64,000 bases of DNA from Terriglobales bacterium (GCA_035487355.1 DATHMF010000104.1:100723-164722), one strand, 5' to 3'. Shown: positions 8,634 to 17,933, counted from the first letter of the stretch. The notes: generated by a model from the sequence alone, not told the origin. Translations and numbers: made by a program.

Positions 8634-9122
8634 ATGGGATTCCTGGATTTTCTCTTCGGCAAGAGCAAAGCGTTATGCCCCGCGTGTGGGACCAAAGGCG
8701 CGCGGACATCGGAGGTTCCGATCCGTTGCCCCAATCCCTCATGCCAATACTACGACGCAACCCTGGGAGGGAGTTGGGCCACCAGCTTCCGCAGGTCCTT
8801 TGATTATTCGCCAGCGAAGCCGCTTGCGATTCACTACAACAATTTTCAAGGCCAGCAAAAGATTTTTACCGTCGACGCCGGGTCTCTTCGACGCCGGAAA
8901 AATCACATTAGCGCGTGCGTAGCTCCTACCGGATTGAGAATCTCGCTCTCCCGCGACCGCATCCAGAATTTGCGCGAGGTAGAGCAAGCCGTGCCGCGAC
9001 TGGCTGAGCCTGTATCCTCCGGACCCAGCCCGCGCGAGTGGCAGGTGCTGGGCTATCACAGGAAACACAAGACCACTTCGCCGCTCTACGAACAGATTCG
9101 CGCTAAGTATCCGAACTGGTGA
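8634..9122 (+). CDS. Zinc-ribbon protein with a WYL-like segment
   Basis: A 162-residue protein with a near-perfect Shine-Dalgarno (AAGGAGGT, 8621-8628) six bases before the ATG at 8634. The N-terminus carries C-P-A-C-G-x(12)-C-P-N-P-S-C, a four-cysteine zinc ribbon. Residues about 60-120 (Y-N-N-F-Q-G ... H-I-S-A-C-V-A-P-T-G-L-R-I-S-L ... R-I-Q-N-L) resemble the core of a WYL ligand-binding domain, a weak match judged by eye. The C-terminus is basic and aromatic. It follows the RT by 117 bp on the same strand and probably belongs to the same unit. Function is not recognised. Confidence 0.7.
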   Translation: MGFLDFLFGKSKALCPACGTKGARTSEVPIRCPNPSCQYYDATLGGSWATSFRRSFDYSPAKPLAIHYNNFQGQQKIFTVDAGSLRRRKNHISACVAPTGLRISLSRDRIQNLREVEQAVPRLAEPVSSGPSPREWQVLGYHRKHKTTSPLYEQIRAKYPNW

Positions 9123-9215
9123 TTCGGAATGAAGTGGACCTGAGATCAATCATTGTCTGTATTCTCATATTTCCGGGCACCCTTTCCGTCGGCCAAGGGC
9201 TTCTCTGCGTATCGC

Positions 9216-9536
9216 ATGCCCGGCGTGGTGGTGCACATTCCGCTGCTTGCCGCCAGCATTTTCATTGGCTTCATGCTTTGCTGGCCTCATCCCATGCTGC
9301 GGCCCTTGCTGGTGGTTTGGATCCTTGCCGGCCTGTACCTTGGCCGCGATCTCGCCATCTTTTGTCATTACGCTCCGCTGCTGACGCTGGTGACGTTGGC
9401 GGGCGTCATGACAGTGGTCGTTAAAGCCCTCTCGATTTCAAAGTTCGGAGCTTCACACGTAGTGATGCCGGCGGTTCTTTCGCTGGCCGTTGCTGCTCTG
9501 TTCATTGCGCATATTTATCGTTTGAGGAAACAGTAA
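9216..9536 (+). CDS. Small membrane protein, unknown
   Basis: About 106 residues from the ATG at 9216 (open upstream to a TTG at 9153). It has three to four hydrophobic segments: I-P-L-L-A-A-S-I-F-I-G-F-M-L, P-L-L-V-V-W-I-L-A-G-L-Y, L-L-T-L-V-T-L-A-G-V-M and V-V-M-P-A-V-L-S-L-A-V-A-A-L-F-I. It ends R-L-R-K-Q. No family is recognised. It lies about 95 bp after the zinc-ribbon gene in the same direction, so co-transcription is possible. No ribosome binding site is obvious, so the start is uncertain. Confidence 0.5.
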   Translation: MPGVVVHIPLLAASIFIGFMLCWPHPMLRPLLVVWILAGLYLGRDLAIFCHYAPLLTLVTLAGVMTVVVKALSISKFGASHVVMPAVLSLAVAALFIAHIYRLRKQ

Positions 9537-9600
9537 GGGGCCAGGGTTTTGACAGGGCAAGGACCGCAGGGGCTAGACGATTTTAAGGACGGCTGTATCT

Positions 9601-9712
9601 CGTAGTTGGTGTCGCCCCGCTGGGGCTGGCGTTCTCTCTTCCAGCTTAGCCCACCGCTTCGCGGTGGGCTAACCTCTGGTCGCGCTTCCAGCGCTCGGAG
9701 CATGGACAGAAA
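9601..9712. repeat. Multi-hairpin intergenic repeat
   Basis: Two adjacent palindromes lie here: gcccc-gct-ggggc (about 9614-9626) and a perfect 12-bp stem ttagcccaccgc / gcggtgggctaa with a 3-base loop (9646-9672). The pattern resembles REP-like multi-hairpin repeats of soil bacteria. It sits between convergent genes and could also terminate transcription, although no T-run follows. Confidence 0.6.
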
Positions 9713-9768
9713 CGAGATGCAGCAAGACTTAAAAGGTGCAAGTAAAGGTGTAAGAAAAGAGCGCAACG

Positions 9769-10494
9769 CTAAGCATGTTTCCGCCGCGCAACGAGAGCGT
9801 CAAACTTTCTGCGGTGCATCGCTGCATCGAACTTAAAGTAGTGATTGGGAACCATCAGCTTGGGTGAGAGCTGCTTCACCCGGTCAAGGCTGGCATCGAA
9901 ATATTCAGGACAACTGTTAAGAAATCCGGGCGGCAGATGGGTGATGAAATTGTAGCTGGCGAACAGGTCTCCACTAAAAAGCAGATCAAAGCGCTGACTG
10001 TAAAATCCGCAGTGACCGAGCGTGTGTCCCGGCAGATGAATGACGCGAAGGCCGCCCCAGTACGGCAATTCCATTTCCGCCTGTAGTGGTTCATCAATAG
10101 CAACGGACCGATAGCGGAGCACCCAGCGTCCGAAGGCTTCGAGCGCCCCGCAGACGCGGCTGATACCACGGTAGGGGAACGTTCCATTGATATGCGCCTG
10201 CTCCAAAGGATGGGCAAGCACCGGAGCGCCGGTGAGTTGCTTGATTTGGAAGAGGTGGCCGGTGTGATCGAGGTGTCCGTGGGTGAGAAGAATGGCTTTT
10301 ATATCGTGCCAGTCGAGGCGGCTATCCTTAAGAGCTTGAGCCAGTTGCGACATTTCCCCGATGAGCCCGGTGTCAATAATTATCGCTTCGCGGCGCGAGG
10401 CATCCAACAAAAGATGAAAATAGCCGAGAAGCCCACGGATGGGATAGATCCGGTACGGCGAATCCGACGAATCGATGGAATAGGACCTCACCAT
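9769..10494 (-). CDS. MBL-fold metallo-hydrolase
   Basis: 241 residues of the metallo-beta-lactamase superfamily. Motif 2 is L-L-T-H-G-H-L-D-H-T-G-H. Later metal residues appear in H-L-P-G-H-T-L-G-H, F-S-G-D-L-F-A and V-P-N-H-Y. Family members hydrolyse thioesters, lactones and other substrates; nothing here fixes the substrate. It is a cytoplasmic single-domain protein of usual length, divergent from the secreted Ig-like protein with about 108 bp between starts. Confidence 0.88.
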   Translation of the reverse strand: MVRSYSIDSSDSPYRIYPIRGLLGYFHLLLDASRREAIIIDTGLIGEMSQLAQALKDSRLDWHDIKAILLTHGHLDHTGHLFQIKQLTGAPVLAHPLEQAHINGTFPYRGISRVCGALEAFGRWVLRYRSVAIDEPLQAEMELPYWGGLRVIHLPGHTLGHCGFYSQRFDLLFSGDLFASYNFITHLPPGFLNSCPEYFDASLDRVKQLSPKLMVPNHYFKFDAAMHRRKFDALVARRKHA

Positions 10495-10602
10495 AGGCCA
10501 AGAATAACGGGTAATCGCGTGATTTCAAGCCGGACTCCCCCGCCCAATGGTAATGTAATCTCTTGGCTTAGTATTTTCGTCAAATTGTTCATTACGCTTT
10601 TT

Positions 10603-13407
10603 ATGAAAGTTCAGCAAGCGGCAGGCAGGCGGGTCGCCCTTTGGGTGTTGGTATGTTCCAGCATCTGCGCGTCTGCCTGGCAGACACCGGCACCCAAGCC
10701 TATTTCCGGCAGGCCCGGCGTGGTTGCATCGCAAGGTGTGGTGAATTTTTCTGACCTGGCCCGGCGCGAGGCGTTGCATCCAAATAAACTTCCGGTGCAA
10801 AAAGTGGAGGCGCCTGAGCGCGATGCCCCTCCGAAGGTGCTGCCCGCAGACGCAGTCATTAAACTTGAGACGAATATATCCAAGCCAAATGCGACGGGAG
10901 CTGTCGGGCCTCCCCGTCAACTCACGGCCGAGCTGGCAAACAGCTTTCTAGCTGAGGCTGATAATGGCACGGTAATTCCACCCGATACGCAAGGTACGGC
11001 CGGCCCGAACCATCTGGTGGTAACACTGAACAGCAACATTGTGGTCCAGGACCGCTCCGGCAACAATCTCAAAACCGTGTCTTTGGACAACTTTTGGGCA
11101 CCAACCAACAACTCACGCACCACCGACCCCAGGGTTGTTTACGATCCCTTTAACGATCGCTGGATCATCTCCACCTCGGGGGATTATCTGCTATCTACCT
11201 CCGGTGTGCTGGTAGGCGTTTCGCAGACCGGTGACCCTACCGGCAACTGGAATTTATACAAAGTTGCGGTGGACAGCACCGGCTTGCATTTCTGCGATTT
11301 TCCCACTCTGGGTTTCAACAAGACGTGGGTTGTGGTGATGTGCAATGTCTTTGCCAACGCCTCGAACTCGAACTCTTTTGCGGGAAGTATTTATGTCTTT
11401 GACAAGTTCGACCTTTACAACCATGGGACGGGCGCGCACACGGTATTTGATACCGGTGGCGACAGCAACGTAACCCCAGCTATCACCTATGACAACAGTG
11501 TTGCGACCGAATATCTGGTCGAAGAATACAACGGAAATCAAAGCGGAATGGGGTTACTGCGGCTATGGGGCATCAACGGCTCGGCAGGATCGCCTACGCT
11601 GTCTCCATCGATCGCGTTTCCGGCCACGACGCTTACCTGGGCTGAGAATGGGACAAATAATTTTGGACCGCAGTTAGGCAATGCCACCGGCGTTGACACA
11701 GGAGACGCCCGCATCGGCAACGTGATTTATCGCAACGGGACCCTTTGGACGACGCACCCAGTATTCCTGCCCAGCACCTCACCCAATCGAAGCGCGGTCC
11801 AGTGGTGGCAAATTGATACCAGCGGCAACGTATTGCAGCGCGGGCTGATTGACAATCCTGACGGCAGCTACTTCCGCTCTTATCCTTCGATCGCCGTCAA
11901 CCAGTACAACGACGCAGTCATTGGATATGCGCGTTACTCGCCGAATGAGTATGTCGGGGGATTTTATTCGTTTCGCGCCGGTACCGATCCTCCCAGCGTG
12001 CTTCAGGGTGAAGCCGCGCTCAAAACCGGCGAAGCTCCGTACTTGAGAACGGGAGGCAGCAGCGGCCTCAATCGCTGGGGAGATTACAGCAATACTTCGG
12101 TTGATCCAACCGACGACACTTCTTTCTGGACCATCCAGGAGTATGCGGCCTCACCCAGCAGCACCTGGGGAACATGGTGGGGGCAGGTTGTGCTGCCGCC
12201 CGCGGCTTTTCAGATCAGCCTGACTCCATCTAACACGACGCTTACGGCCGGCGTGCCGCTGACGGACTTGGCAGTTACAGTTGTTGATGCGCATGGTCAT
12301 CCAGTGGTGAATTACACAGGGACGGTGCACTTCACCAGCAGCGACTCTTTGTTCTCGATGCCCGACTACACGTTTTCAGCTTCGGAAAACAGCACGCATC
12401 ACTTCGCCAATGTAACGCTTTTCAAGGCGGGCCCGCAGAGCATCACACTTACCGATGTGGCAAACTCAGTTCAAGCTACATTGAATTTTACCGTTGTGCC
12501 TGGTCCGCTCGGCACTTTTGCAGTAAGCGGCCCTGCCACGACGGTTGCAGGAACTCCGTTCAGCTTTTCCGTCACGGCGCAGGACTCTTTCCAGAACACC
12601 ATAACCAGCTACAGCGGGACGGTACAGTTTTCCAGCAGTGATTCCGTAGCGGTACTACCGGGAAACTATACCTTCAACCCGGGCGTGGATAACGGGACAC
12701 ATACCTTTAGTGCAACTTTGAAACGGGCAGGATCTCAGAGCATCATAGTGTCTGCGGGAAGCGTTATGGGCAACATGAGTGTGAACGTGACTCCCGCTGC
12801 AGCCGATCATCTAATGGTGAGTGCGCCGGCCAGCGTAACCCGCACCAAGCCGTTCACCGTTTCTGTGATTGCGCAAGACCAGTTCAACAACGTTGCCACC
12901 GGCTACCGCGGCACTATTCACTTCACTACAAGTGATGCCGCACATACCTTACCGGGTGACTATACTTTCGTTGCCGGCGATCAGGGGGCCCGCTATTTTG
13001 TGAATGGCGTGACCTTGAATACGATCGGGGCGCAGACTGTGACTGCCGCTGATACGGTTACGGGTTCAATCATGGGCTCGACATCCATCATCAACGTAGC
13101 ACATCTGAGCGGCACGGCGAGATTCCTGCATGTGCGCCTGGGTAAACCATTCAACTTATTGATCGTCGCCGATTTCACGGACGAGGCCAATCCGTCGCCC
13201 AGCGGCCTTTCCGCAAACATTGATTGGGGCGACGGCTTCAGCAACGCGGGAACGATCACAGGGGGCTACGTTGTCACCGGCAGCCACACTTACAGACTTC
13301 CTCCTGAACACCCGATCACGGTCACGATTAACGACACGATCAATGGCTACGGTCCGGTTTCAATTACCGATGCTGTGGGTATGTGGCCGAAGACGGAATC
13401 GCACTGA
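10603..13407 (+). CDS. Large secreted protein with Ig-like repeats
   Basis: 934 residues from the ATG at 10603; upstream codons in this frame overlap the divergent MBL gene and are not plausible coding. The N-terminus is a signal peptide (basic start, A-L-W-V-L-V-C-S-S-I, cleavage after A-S-A). The middle (about 90-540) has Asn/Ser/Gly-rich strands with D-P-R-V-V-Y-D-P-F-N-D-R-W, typical of an extracellular beta-propeller. Three copies of an Ig/invasin-like unit of about 95 residues follow (V-T-A-Q-D-x-F-x-N, then Y-x-G-T-V-x-F-x-S-S-D). A PKD-like end has D-W-G-D-G-F-S-N-A-G-T-I. A surface or secreted adhesin-like role is inferred. No catalytic motif is seen. Confidence 0.85.
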   Translation: MKVQQAAGRRVALWVLVCSSICASAWQTPAPKPISGRPGVVASQGVVNFSDLARREALHPNKLPVQKVEAPERDAPPKVLPADAVIKLETNISKPNATGAVGPPRQLTAELANSFLAEADNGTVIPPDTQGTAGPNHLVVTLNSNIVVQDRSGNNLKTVSLDNFWAPTNNSRTTDPRVVYDPFNDRWIISTSGDYLLSTSGVLVGVSQTGDPTGNWNLYKVAVDSTGLHFCDFPTLGFNKTWVVVMCNVFANASNSNSFAGSIYVFDKFDLYNHGTGAHTVFDTGGDSNVTPAITYDNSVATEYLVEEYNGNQSGMGLLRLWGINGSAGSPTLSPSIAFPATTLTWAENGTNNFGPQLGNATGVDTGDARIGNVIYRNGTLWTTHPVFLPSTSPNRSAVQWWQIDTSGNVLQRGLIDNPDGSYFRSYPSIAVNQYNDAVIGYARYSPNEYVGGFYSFRAGTDPPSVLQGEAALKTGEAPYLRTGGSSGLNRWGDYSNTSVDPTDDTSFWTIQEYAASPSSTWGTWWGQVVLPPAAFQISLTPSNTTLTAGVPLTDLAVTVVDAHGHPVVNYTGTVHFTSSDSLFSMPDYTFSASENSTHHFANVTLFKAGPQSITLTDVANSVQATLNFTVVPGPLGTFAVSGPATTVAGTPFSFSVTAQDSFQNTITSYSGTVQFSSSDSVAVLPGNYTFNPGVDNGTHTFSATLKRAGSQSIIVSAGSVMGNMSVNVTPAAADHLMVSAPASVTRTKPFTVSVIAQDQFNNVATGYRGTIHFTTSDAAHTLPGDYTFVAGDQGARYFVNGVTLNTIGAQTVTAADTVTGSIMGSTSIINVAHLSGTARFLHVRLGKPFNLLIVADFTDEANPSPSGLSANIDWGDGFSNAGTITGGYVVTGSHTYRLPPEHPITVTINDTINGYGPVSITDAVGMWPKTESH

Positions 13408-13438
13408 CATTCGATTGCTGGAGCAGCTGCAATCGAGG

Positions 13439-13837
13439 TCATGCGCCGTAGGTGGCCAGGATCCATTTGATTTTCTTCAGATCAAGACCAACCCAGGAGT
13501 TGTCTTTGTTCTGAAAAAGCACTCCGTCTATGCCAGGGGCCTTGGTCGCCATCCGCAGTGCTTCAAGACCTTCAATCTCGAAGTAGCCTTTGGCCAGGCG
13601 TTTGTCGCCTTGAAACGTAAATAAGGGAACCAACTTCACTCCGTTTATGTTGGCGAACGGAATTCGTATGGCGTCGTTGGCTTGTACGCGGTAGCTGCTT
13701 CCTTTTGGTATACCTGCGATCGTGGCGGGATCAACCGGGCAGAAAAACGGGCGTCCCTTGAGCAATTTGAAAAAGCTCTCGTAGTCGCTGTCTCGCTTGT
13801 GCTCCGCTATTTCGAAAATCAGTTGATCAATATCCAT
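13439..13837 (-). CDS. SseB-like protein
   Basis: 132 residues from the ATG at 13837; the longer open frame upstream (to 14269) runs over the start of the divergent kinase-like gene and has no protein character. The sequence fits the SseB N-terminal domain: a helix F-F-K-L-L-K-G-R-P-F-F-C-P-V, then V-K-L-V-P-L-F-T-F, G-L-E-A-L-R-M-A and a C-terminal G-V-L-F-Q-N ... L-D-L-K-K-I. SseB-domain proteins are small cytoplasmic proteins of poorly defined role. It converges with the 10.6 kb gene and diverges from the pseudokinase, which may hint at shared regulation. Confidence 0.65.
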   Translation of the reverse strand: MDIDQLIFEIAEHKRDSDYESFFKLLKGRPFFCPVDPATIAGIPKGSSYRVQANDAIRIPFANINGVKLVPLFTFQGDKRLAKGYFEIEGLEALRMATKAPGIDGVLFQNKDNSWVGLDLKKIKWILATYGA

Positions 13838-14023
13838 GATTGCCTGTTCGCACGATCGCCACCTTGATTTGGCAGGTTTCAGTGTAGATGATAGGAGGAA
13901 TGAAAGCCCTACCCTGGGCATCATGAATAGCGGCGTGATGCTCCCTTGCAGGAGGTGATATCCTGCCGTGGGTATGACGGCCCCCAAAGGGCCGACTGAT
14001 GTAAGGGGAAGGAAGATGTGCAG

Positions 14024-15403
14024 ATGACCGAGGCCTGGAATCAGTGGCAAGGCCAAGTTATCAATGGTGAGTTTCGCCTGCAGAAGTACCTGGGCGGTTC
14101 GGAGCAAAGCGCTGTGTTCCTCACGGAGCTCCCGGGGCAGAACCCTCAACCAGCCGCGATCAAACTGATTCCGGCGGGAACGTCGAACCCATCGAATGCG
14201 GAACTCCAGCTCTCCCAATGGAGGCTGGCTATGGGATTGTCGCATCCTCACCTGATCCGGCTCTTGCACATGGGACGCTGCCAGTTGGGGGGCGTGGATC
14301 TGTTATTCGTGGTGATGGAGTCTGCCGAAGAAAACCTCGCTCAAATCCTTCCCGAGCGGCCGCTCACACCCTCAGAAACCAGCGACACGGTGAAGCCCAC
14401 TCTGGAGGCCCTCGCCTATCTTCACGGCCAAGGGCTCGTACACGGTCACTTGAAACCCCCAAACATAATGGCGATCGGGGACCGACTCAAACTCTCAAGC
14501 GACGGGCTAAGTCGGGCAGGTGAATCAAGTCTCGACTCAGAGAAACGCAGCGTCTACGATCCACCCGAGAAGGCAAGCGGCGTGCTCTCCCCCGCTTCGG
14601 ACATCTGGTCGCTTGGCATGACGCTGGCTGAAGTCTTAACGCAGCGTCTGCCGTCGTGGAACCAGAAGGAACAGACGGACCCAGTGTTGCCGGAGAACTT
14701 GCCGGCGCCGTTCTCTGACATAGTGCGTGGCTGCTTGCGTCGAGACCCTCAGAGCCGATGGAAGATTGCTGATATTACCGCGCGGCTCTTTCCCTCATCA
14801 GCCCAGCCGGCGCCAGCTTTGTCCCAAAAGCGGGCGACAGTTAGCCCTCAGACCGGACCCGCAAAGCGGCGTTTTGTTCTCCCGACAGTGGTTGCGGTCT
14901 GTGTTCTGATTGCAATATTTGCAGGCTTAAAACTGTTTCGTCATCAGCCGGAAGGCCAGCAAGAGATTTCTTCGGTGAGAGCAGAACAGAATCAAGGATC
15001 GGAAGAACGTCATCCGGCATCTGCGTCTAACATGAAACCTTCGCCCGTTAAATCATCGCCCGCTTCCTCACCACCTGAACCCCGAGCGGCCACAACCAAT
15101 CGCGGCTCTGCGGAAAAGGATGTCGTACAGCAAGTCTTGCCCGACGTTCCCCAAAAGGCCAGAGACACAATTCACGGAACCATCAGGGTCAGCGTAAGGG
15201 TACATGTTGATCCGTCGGGTGACGTGACGGGGGCTGAATTGGAGTCTGCTGGACCGAGCAGCTACTTTGCCCGGTTGGCCACGCAGGCCGCGCAGAGCTG
15301 GAAGTTCACTTCATCCAACCAAGATGTTGGGCGTGATTTCATCCTGAGCTTCGATTTCAAAAATACCGAAACTACGGCTTTTGCTACGCAGACAACTCCT
15401 TAA
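14024..15403 (+). CDS. Membrane pseudokinase with a TonB-C-like domain
   Basis: 459 residues; the ATG at 14024 is chosen over the GTG at 14018 because GGAAG (14011-14015) is then 8 bases away. The N-terminal 270 residues follow the Hanks kinase fold. The VAIK-like lysine (A-A-I-K-L) is present, but the catalytic loop reads H-G-H-L-K-P-P-N instead of H-R-D-L-K-P-x-N, and DFG reads S-D-G-L. The catalytic Asp is lost, so it is probably a pseudokinase. A Pro/Ser linker, one membrane helix (about 285-305) and an Ala/Pro/Ser-rich periplasmic segment lead to a TonB-C-like end (I-R-V-S-V-R-V-H-V-D-P-S-G-D-V ... A-A-Q-S-W-K-F). A signalling link across the membrane is inferred. Confidence 0.8.
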   Translation: MTEAWNQWQGQVINGEFRLQKYLGGSEQSAVFLTELPGQNPQPAAIKLIPAGTSNPSNAELQLSQWRLAMGLSHPHLIRLLHMGRCQLGGVDLLFVVMESAEENLAQILPERPLTPSETSDTVKPTLEALAYLHGQGLVHGHLKPPNIMAIGDRLKLSSDGLSRAGESSLDSEKRSVYDPPEKASGVLSPASDIWSLGMTLAEVLTQRLPSWNQKEQTDPVLPENLPAPFSDIVRGCLRRDPQSRWKIADITARLFPSSAQPAPALSQKRATVSPQTGPAKRRFVLPTVVAVCVLIAIFAGLKLFRHQPEGQQEISSVRAEQNQGSEERHPASASNMKPSPVKSSPASSPPEPRAATTNRGSAEKDVVQQVLPDVPQKARDTIHGTIRVSVRVHVDPSGDVTGAELESAGPSSYFARLATQAAQSWKFTSSNQDVGRDFILSFDFKNTETTAFATQTTP

Positions 15404-15443
15404 ACAGGAAACAGGCCAGCAAGACTTTTGACAAATAAGAAGC

Positions 15444-15519
15444 TGGAGCCGACGATCGGACTTGAACCGATGACCTGTCGATTACGAATCGACTGCTCTA
15501 CCAACTGAGCTACGTCGGC
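15444..15519 (-). tRNA. tRNA-Thr (anticodon CGU)
   Basis: The 76-base minus-strand cloverleaf starts GCCGACG, has a D-arm TAGCTCAGTTGGTAGAGC, an anticodon arm TCGATTCGTAATCGA with anticodon CGT, and a T-arm GGTTCAAGTCC. It ends CGTCGGC-T-CCA, so CCA is encoded. The acceptor stem pairs 7/7. CGU reads the threonine codon ACG. Confidence 0.96.
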
Positions 15520-15963
15520 CAATTTGGAGAGAAGAAAAAACAACTGCTCGAAAGTGATTCTAATATAGCAGCCAATCCACCTCAAAGTATTCGGCAGCAT
15601 TTGGTTCTAAAGCTCTTGCAGCAAGTTTTCCGATGAGTGTCTTGCCCTACCGGCGCTGCAGTGCATCGAGAATGGCATCCAAATACGAGATTGGTTGCGA
15701 GAAACGTAAAGGCCGCCTGATCACAGGCGGCCTTTTATTCAAGGGAGAATAGTTCCAACGGAAGCGAAAGCCGTCAAAACTTTTCTGCAAAAATCTTATG
15801 AGGCTACAGGAAGGGGTGTCAAGGGATTTTTTTGAGATAAATGTCTTTATTTTCAATAATTTACAAAAAATTTAAAAACTTTAAATAAATGACAAATTTT
15901 GTCAATTTGCCCTGTGTAAATAGCTTAAGGGACTAAAATTCAACAGTTTGCAGGGAAATTGAG
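15520..15963. other. AT-rich gene-free spacer
   Basis: No gene is supported between the tRNA and the DUF6599-like gene. It contains a strong GC hairpin (listed separately). From about 15825 to 15960 it is markedly AT-rich (acaaaaaatttaaaaacttt), unlike the GC-rich surroundings. This may be a promoter region for the tRNA or a protein-binding site. Small open frames are not convincing. Confidence 0.6.
15708..15736. terminator. Intrinsic-terminator-like hairpin
   Basis: The perfect 12-bp stem aaaggccgcctg / caggcggccttt with loop ATCA is followed by a short T-run on the plus strand and TTT on the minus strand. It may end minus-strand transcription from the DUF6599-like gene before the tRNA. Confidence 0.6.
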
Positions 15964-17124
15964 TCAATCATTCAAATTTAACTTGATTATCTCTACCTCC
16001 TGTGCGTGTTTGAACTCGCGGTTGGGAAAGATGCGGCGCAGCACGACGGGCACGCCGCCCATGAGGAAGCCCAACACCAGGCAGACGGCAATGAGGACGG
16101 CAATGAGGACAAAGCATCCCACAATCAAGTTGGTGATGGCGCTCATCGTAACCGGTGGGCGCTGCAGCAGACGAACATCGGCGTCAAAGTTGACCGATTG
16201 CACCAAAGAAACAGCTTCGCTCCTGGAAATTGACCCGGAAACCAGAATGACCATGGGGCCGCTGCGGCGGAATGTGACTTCAGAGCTGGCGCTGAGTGGG
16301 AGCGTAAGGGTCCCCTGGAAAGAAGGCTTGCGCGCTTCCTCGGCGCGGGCGAGAGCGGGTTGTGCAACCGCGGGATCTTTCGCTGCCGCGAGCCAATCCA
16401 GTACTTCGCGGAAGTGTTCCATGGCAATTTGTGGAGTGGGATACGACAAGATTGTCAGCCGGGCGATGCCGCTGCTGGTGCGGTAGTCCCCGATGGCGAC
16501 CTCGGCGCTTTTATCGAAGCCGATGATATTGATTGGAAGTACGGAATCAAGTTTGGAGAAGGTTGCCGGACCCACAGCGTAATGATCGGAACCAGCAACA
16601 TAGGACTGCGCAGGCAGATACTTCACCGGTTCGGGCAGGGAGGCAGCGCCTCCGGAAATTGCCGGCAAGCTGTCACTCAACGCCCGCAACTCTGCGGCCG
16701 ACATCACCGTCGGTGTTTCAAAGACAGCATCCACCAGGATGTCAGCTTTGTAAAACAGGACATGACCATTGCTGACAAAGCCGCCATTGCCAATCTCCTG
16801 GGCCAGCATGTCCGGACTGGTAAAGAGAGTGAAGGCGCCAAACGAGCCGGTTGCATTGCTGAAGCGCGCCGCTTTGAGATGCAGCTTGCGTCCGGCACGC
16901 TCGTAGGTTGCCAGTTCGTAGTCGGTGAAGCCGAACTCGTTGAGCAAAGCAGCATTCACGGCATCTACTTGCGTGGAAGCAGTGCCGTTATGATGCTCGG
17001 TTTTCTGCCATCCGGAAAAGCTTTGCGGAAGCAACGCCGGCGTGGTCGCCGCTGCGGCCATCAGGGCCTGGGCAGAAACCAGGAGCAAAATCCAAAGCGG
17101 AAAAAATCGAAAGAAAGATCTCAT
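15964..17124 (-). CDS. DUF6599-like secreted, membrane-anchored protein
   Basis: 386 residues with a signal peptide (F-P-L-W-I-L-L-L-V-S-A-Q-A-L-M-A-A-A-A) and one C-terminal membrane segment (about 330-360: L-I-V-G-C-F-V-L-I-A-V-L-I-A-V) followed by a basic tail (R-R-I-F-P-N-R). The body (L-P-Q-S-F-S-G-W-Q-K, Y-E-R-A-G-R-K-L-H-L-K-A, then G-S-F-G-A-F-T-L-F) matches what I know of DUF6599-type acidobacterial proteins, which have no assigned function. It probably faces the periplasm. It stands alone on the minus strand with gene-free spacers on both sides. Confidence 0.7.
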   Translation of the reverse strand: MRSFFRFFPLWILLLVSAQALMAAAATTPALLPQSFSGWQKTEHHNGTASTQVDAVNAALLNEFGFTDYELATYERAGRKLHLKAARFSNATGSFGAFTLFTSPDMLAQEIGNGGFVSNGHVLFYKADILVDAVFETPTVMSAAELRALSDSLPAISGGAASLPEPVKYLPAQSYVAGSDHYAVGPATFSKLDSVLPINIIGFDKSAEVAIGDYRTSSGIARLTILSYPTPQIAMEHFREVLDWLAAAKDPAVAQPALARAEEARKPSFQGTLTLPLSASSEVTFRRSGPMVILVSGSISRSEAVSLVQSVNFDADVRLLQRPPVTMSAITNLIVGCFVLIAVLIAVCLVLGFLMGGVPVVLRRIFPNREFKHAQEVEIIKLNLND

Positions 17125-17933
17125 CTCAAGAACCCGAACTACTCATTCTATTAGACAACAAGAGTGGCAAAAAGGGGTCGCGGTCCCGGGGACTGAAATG
17201 CAAATATCAACGGTAGGGTTAAAATCTCGGTTCTCAGAAAGCGGGCTGGGAGCGGTCAGGCCCCCACTTGCTAGGAGGTGTTTTTGAGCTCCAAAATCAC
17301 GTCTCACCCCCGTCATTACTGGCGAAAATCGGTCCGGAGTGGGGGACTTGCTGCTAGTCCAGAAACAGTTCCAAATTGCAAGTTCCAGCCGCCGGTTTTT
17401 CACCACCGAGACACAGGGGCACAGAGAAAAGCAAAAGGCTTCGAACTCTCAAAGAGCTAAAGGACTACAAAAAGCCCCGCATTCTTGAATGCGTAACTTC
17501 GTTCTAAGGGCTCCGCAGCCCCCTCGGCTCCGCTCGGGGTGCTGCGCCCTCGCCCACGGCTCGCGCTCATCCGGCGCTCGCATTGGGCTCACCCTGAACA
17601 CACGTCTAGCACAATTATTGCCTGCGGTTTCTGAGGAAAGCAAGGTTTTGATACCAGGGTGATACCATCGTTGAACCAACAAAAAACCCACCACGGATTT
17701 CACGGAGTGTTGAAAAAGCTGTTCAATCACCTTCGGGCACGATGTCCGCATGCTCTGGAGTATGCCGGCCATGTTACTTTAGTGCTTGTCCATATTGGCG
17801 ATGAGTTATGTGAACTAAAGGACAATGTCCAGTAATCGGTTACGATAGTACTCAAATAATAAAAAATCACTGATTGCTGTGAAGTCGCCTTCCGCTCTAC
17901 AATGCATCTACCCCCTTCATTAATTGGGACCTC
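17125..17933. other. Gene-free spacer with repeats
   Basis: About 800 bp with no supported gene. It contains caccgagacacaggggcacagag (about 17402-17426). An interrupted copy of the 6.1/48.8 kb repeat begins with agccccgcattcttgaatgcg (about 17473-17493) and ends with aggttttgataccagggtga (about 17643-17662). The insert between these ends is GC-rich. The last 150 bp is AT-richer and probably carries the promoter of the TPR-GAF gene. Confidence 0.6.

Noticed and set aside
7000..9540. Diversity-generating retroelement or group II intron
   Set aside because: No template/variable repeat pair, no lectin-type target, no intron domain V/VI structure was seen; cannot be excluded without a search.
15647..15856. 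Small minus-strand frame next to the tRNA
   Set aside because: It runs through the terminator hairpin and AT-rich DNA.
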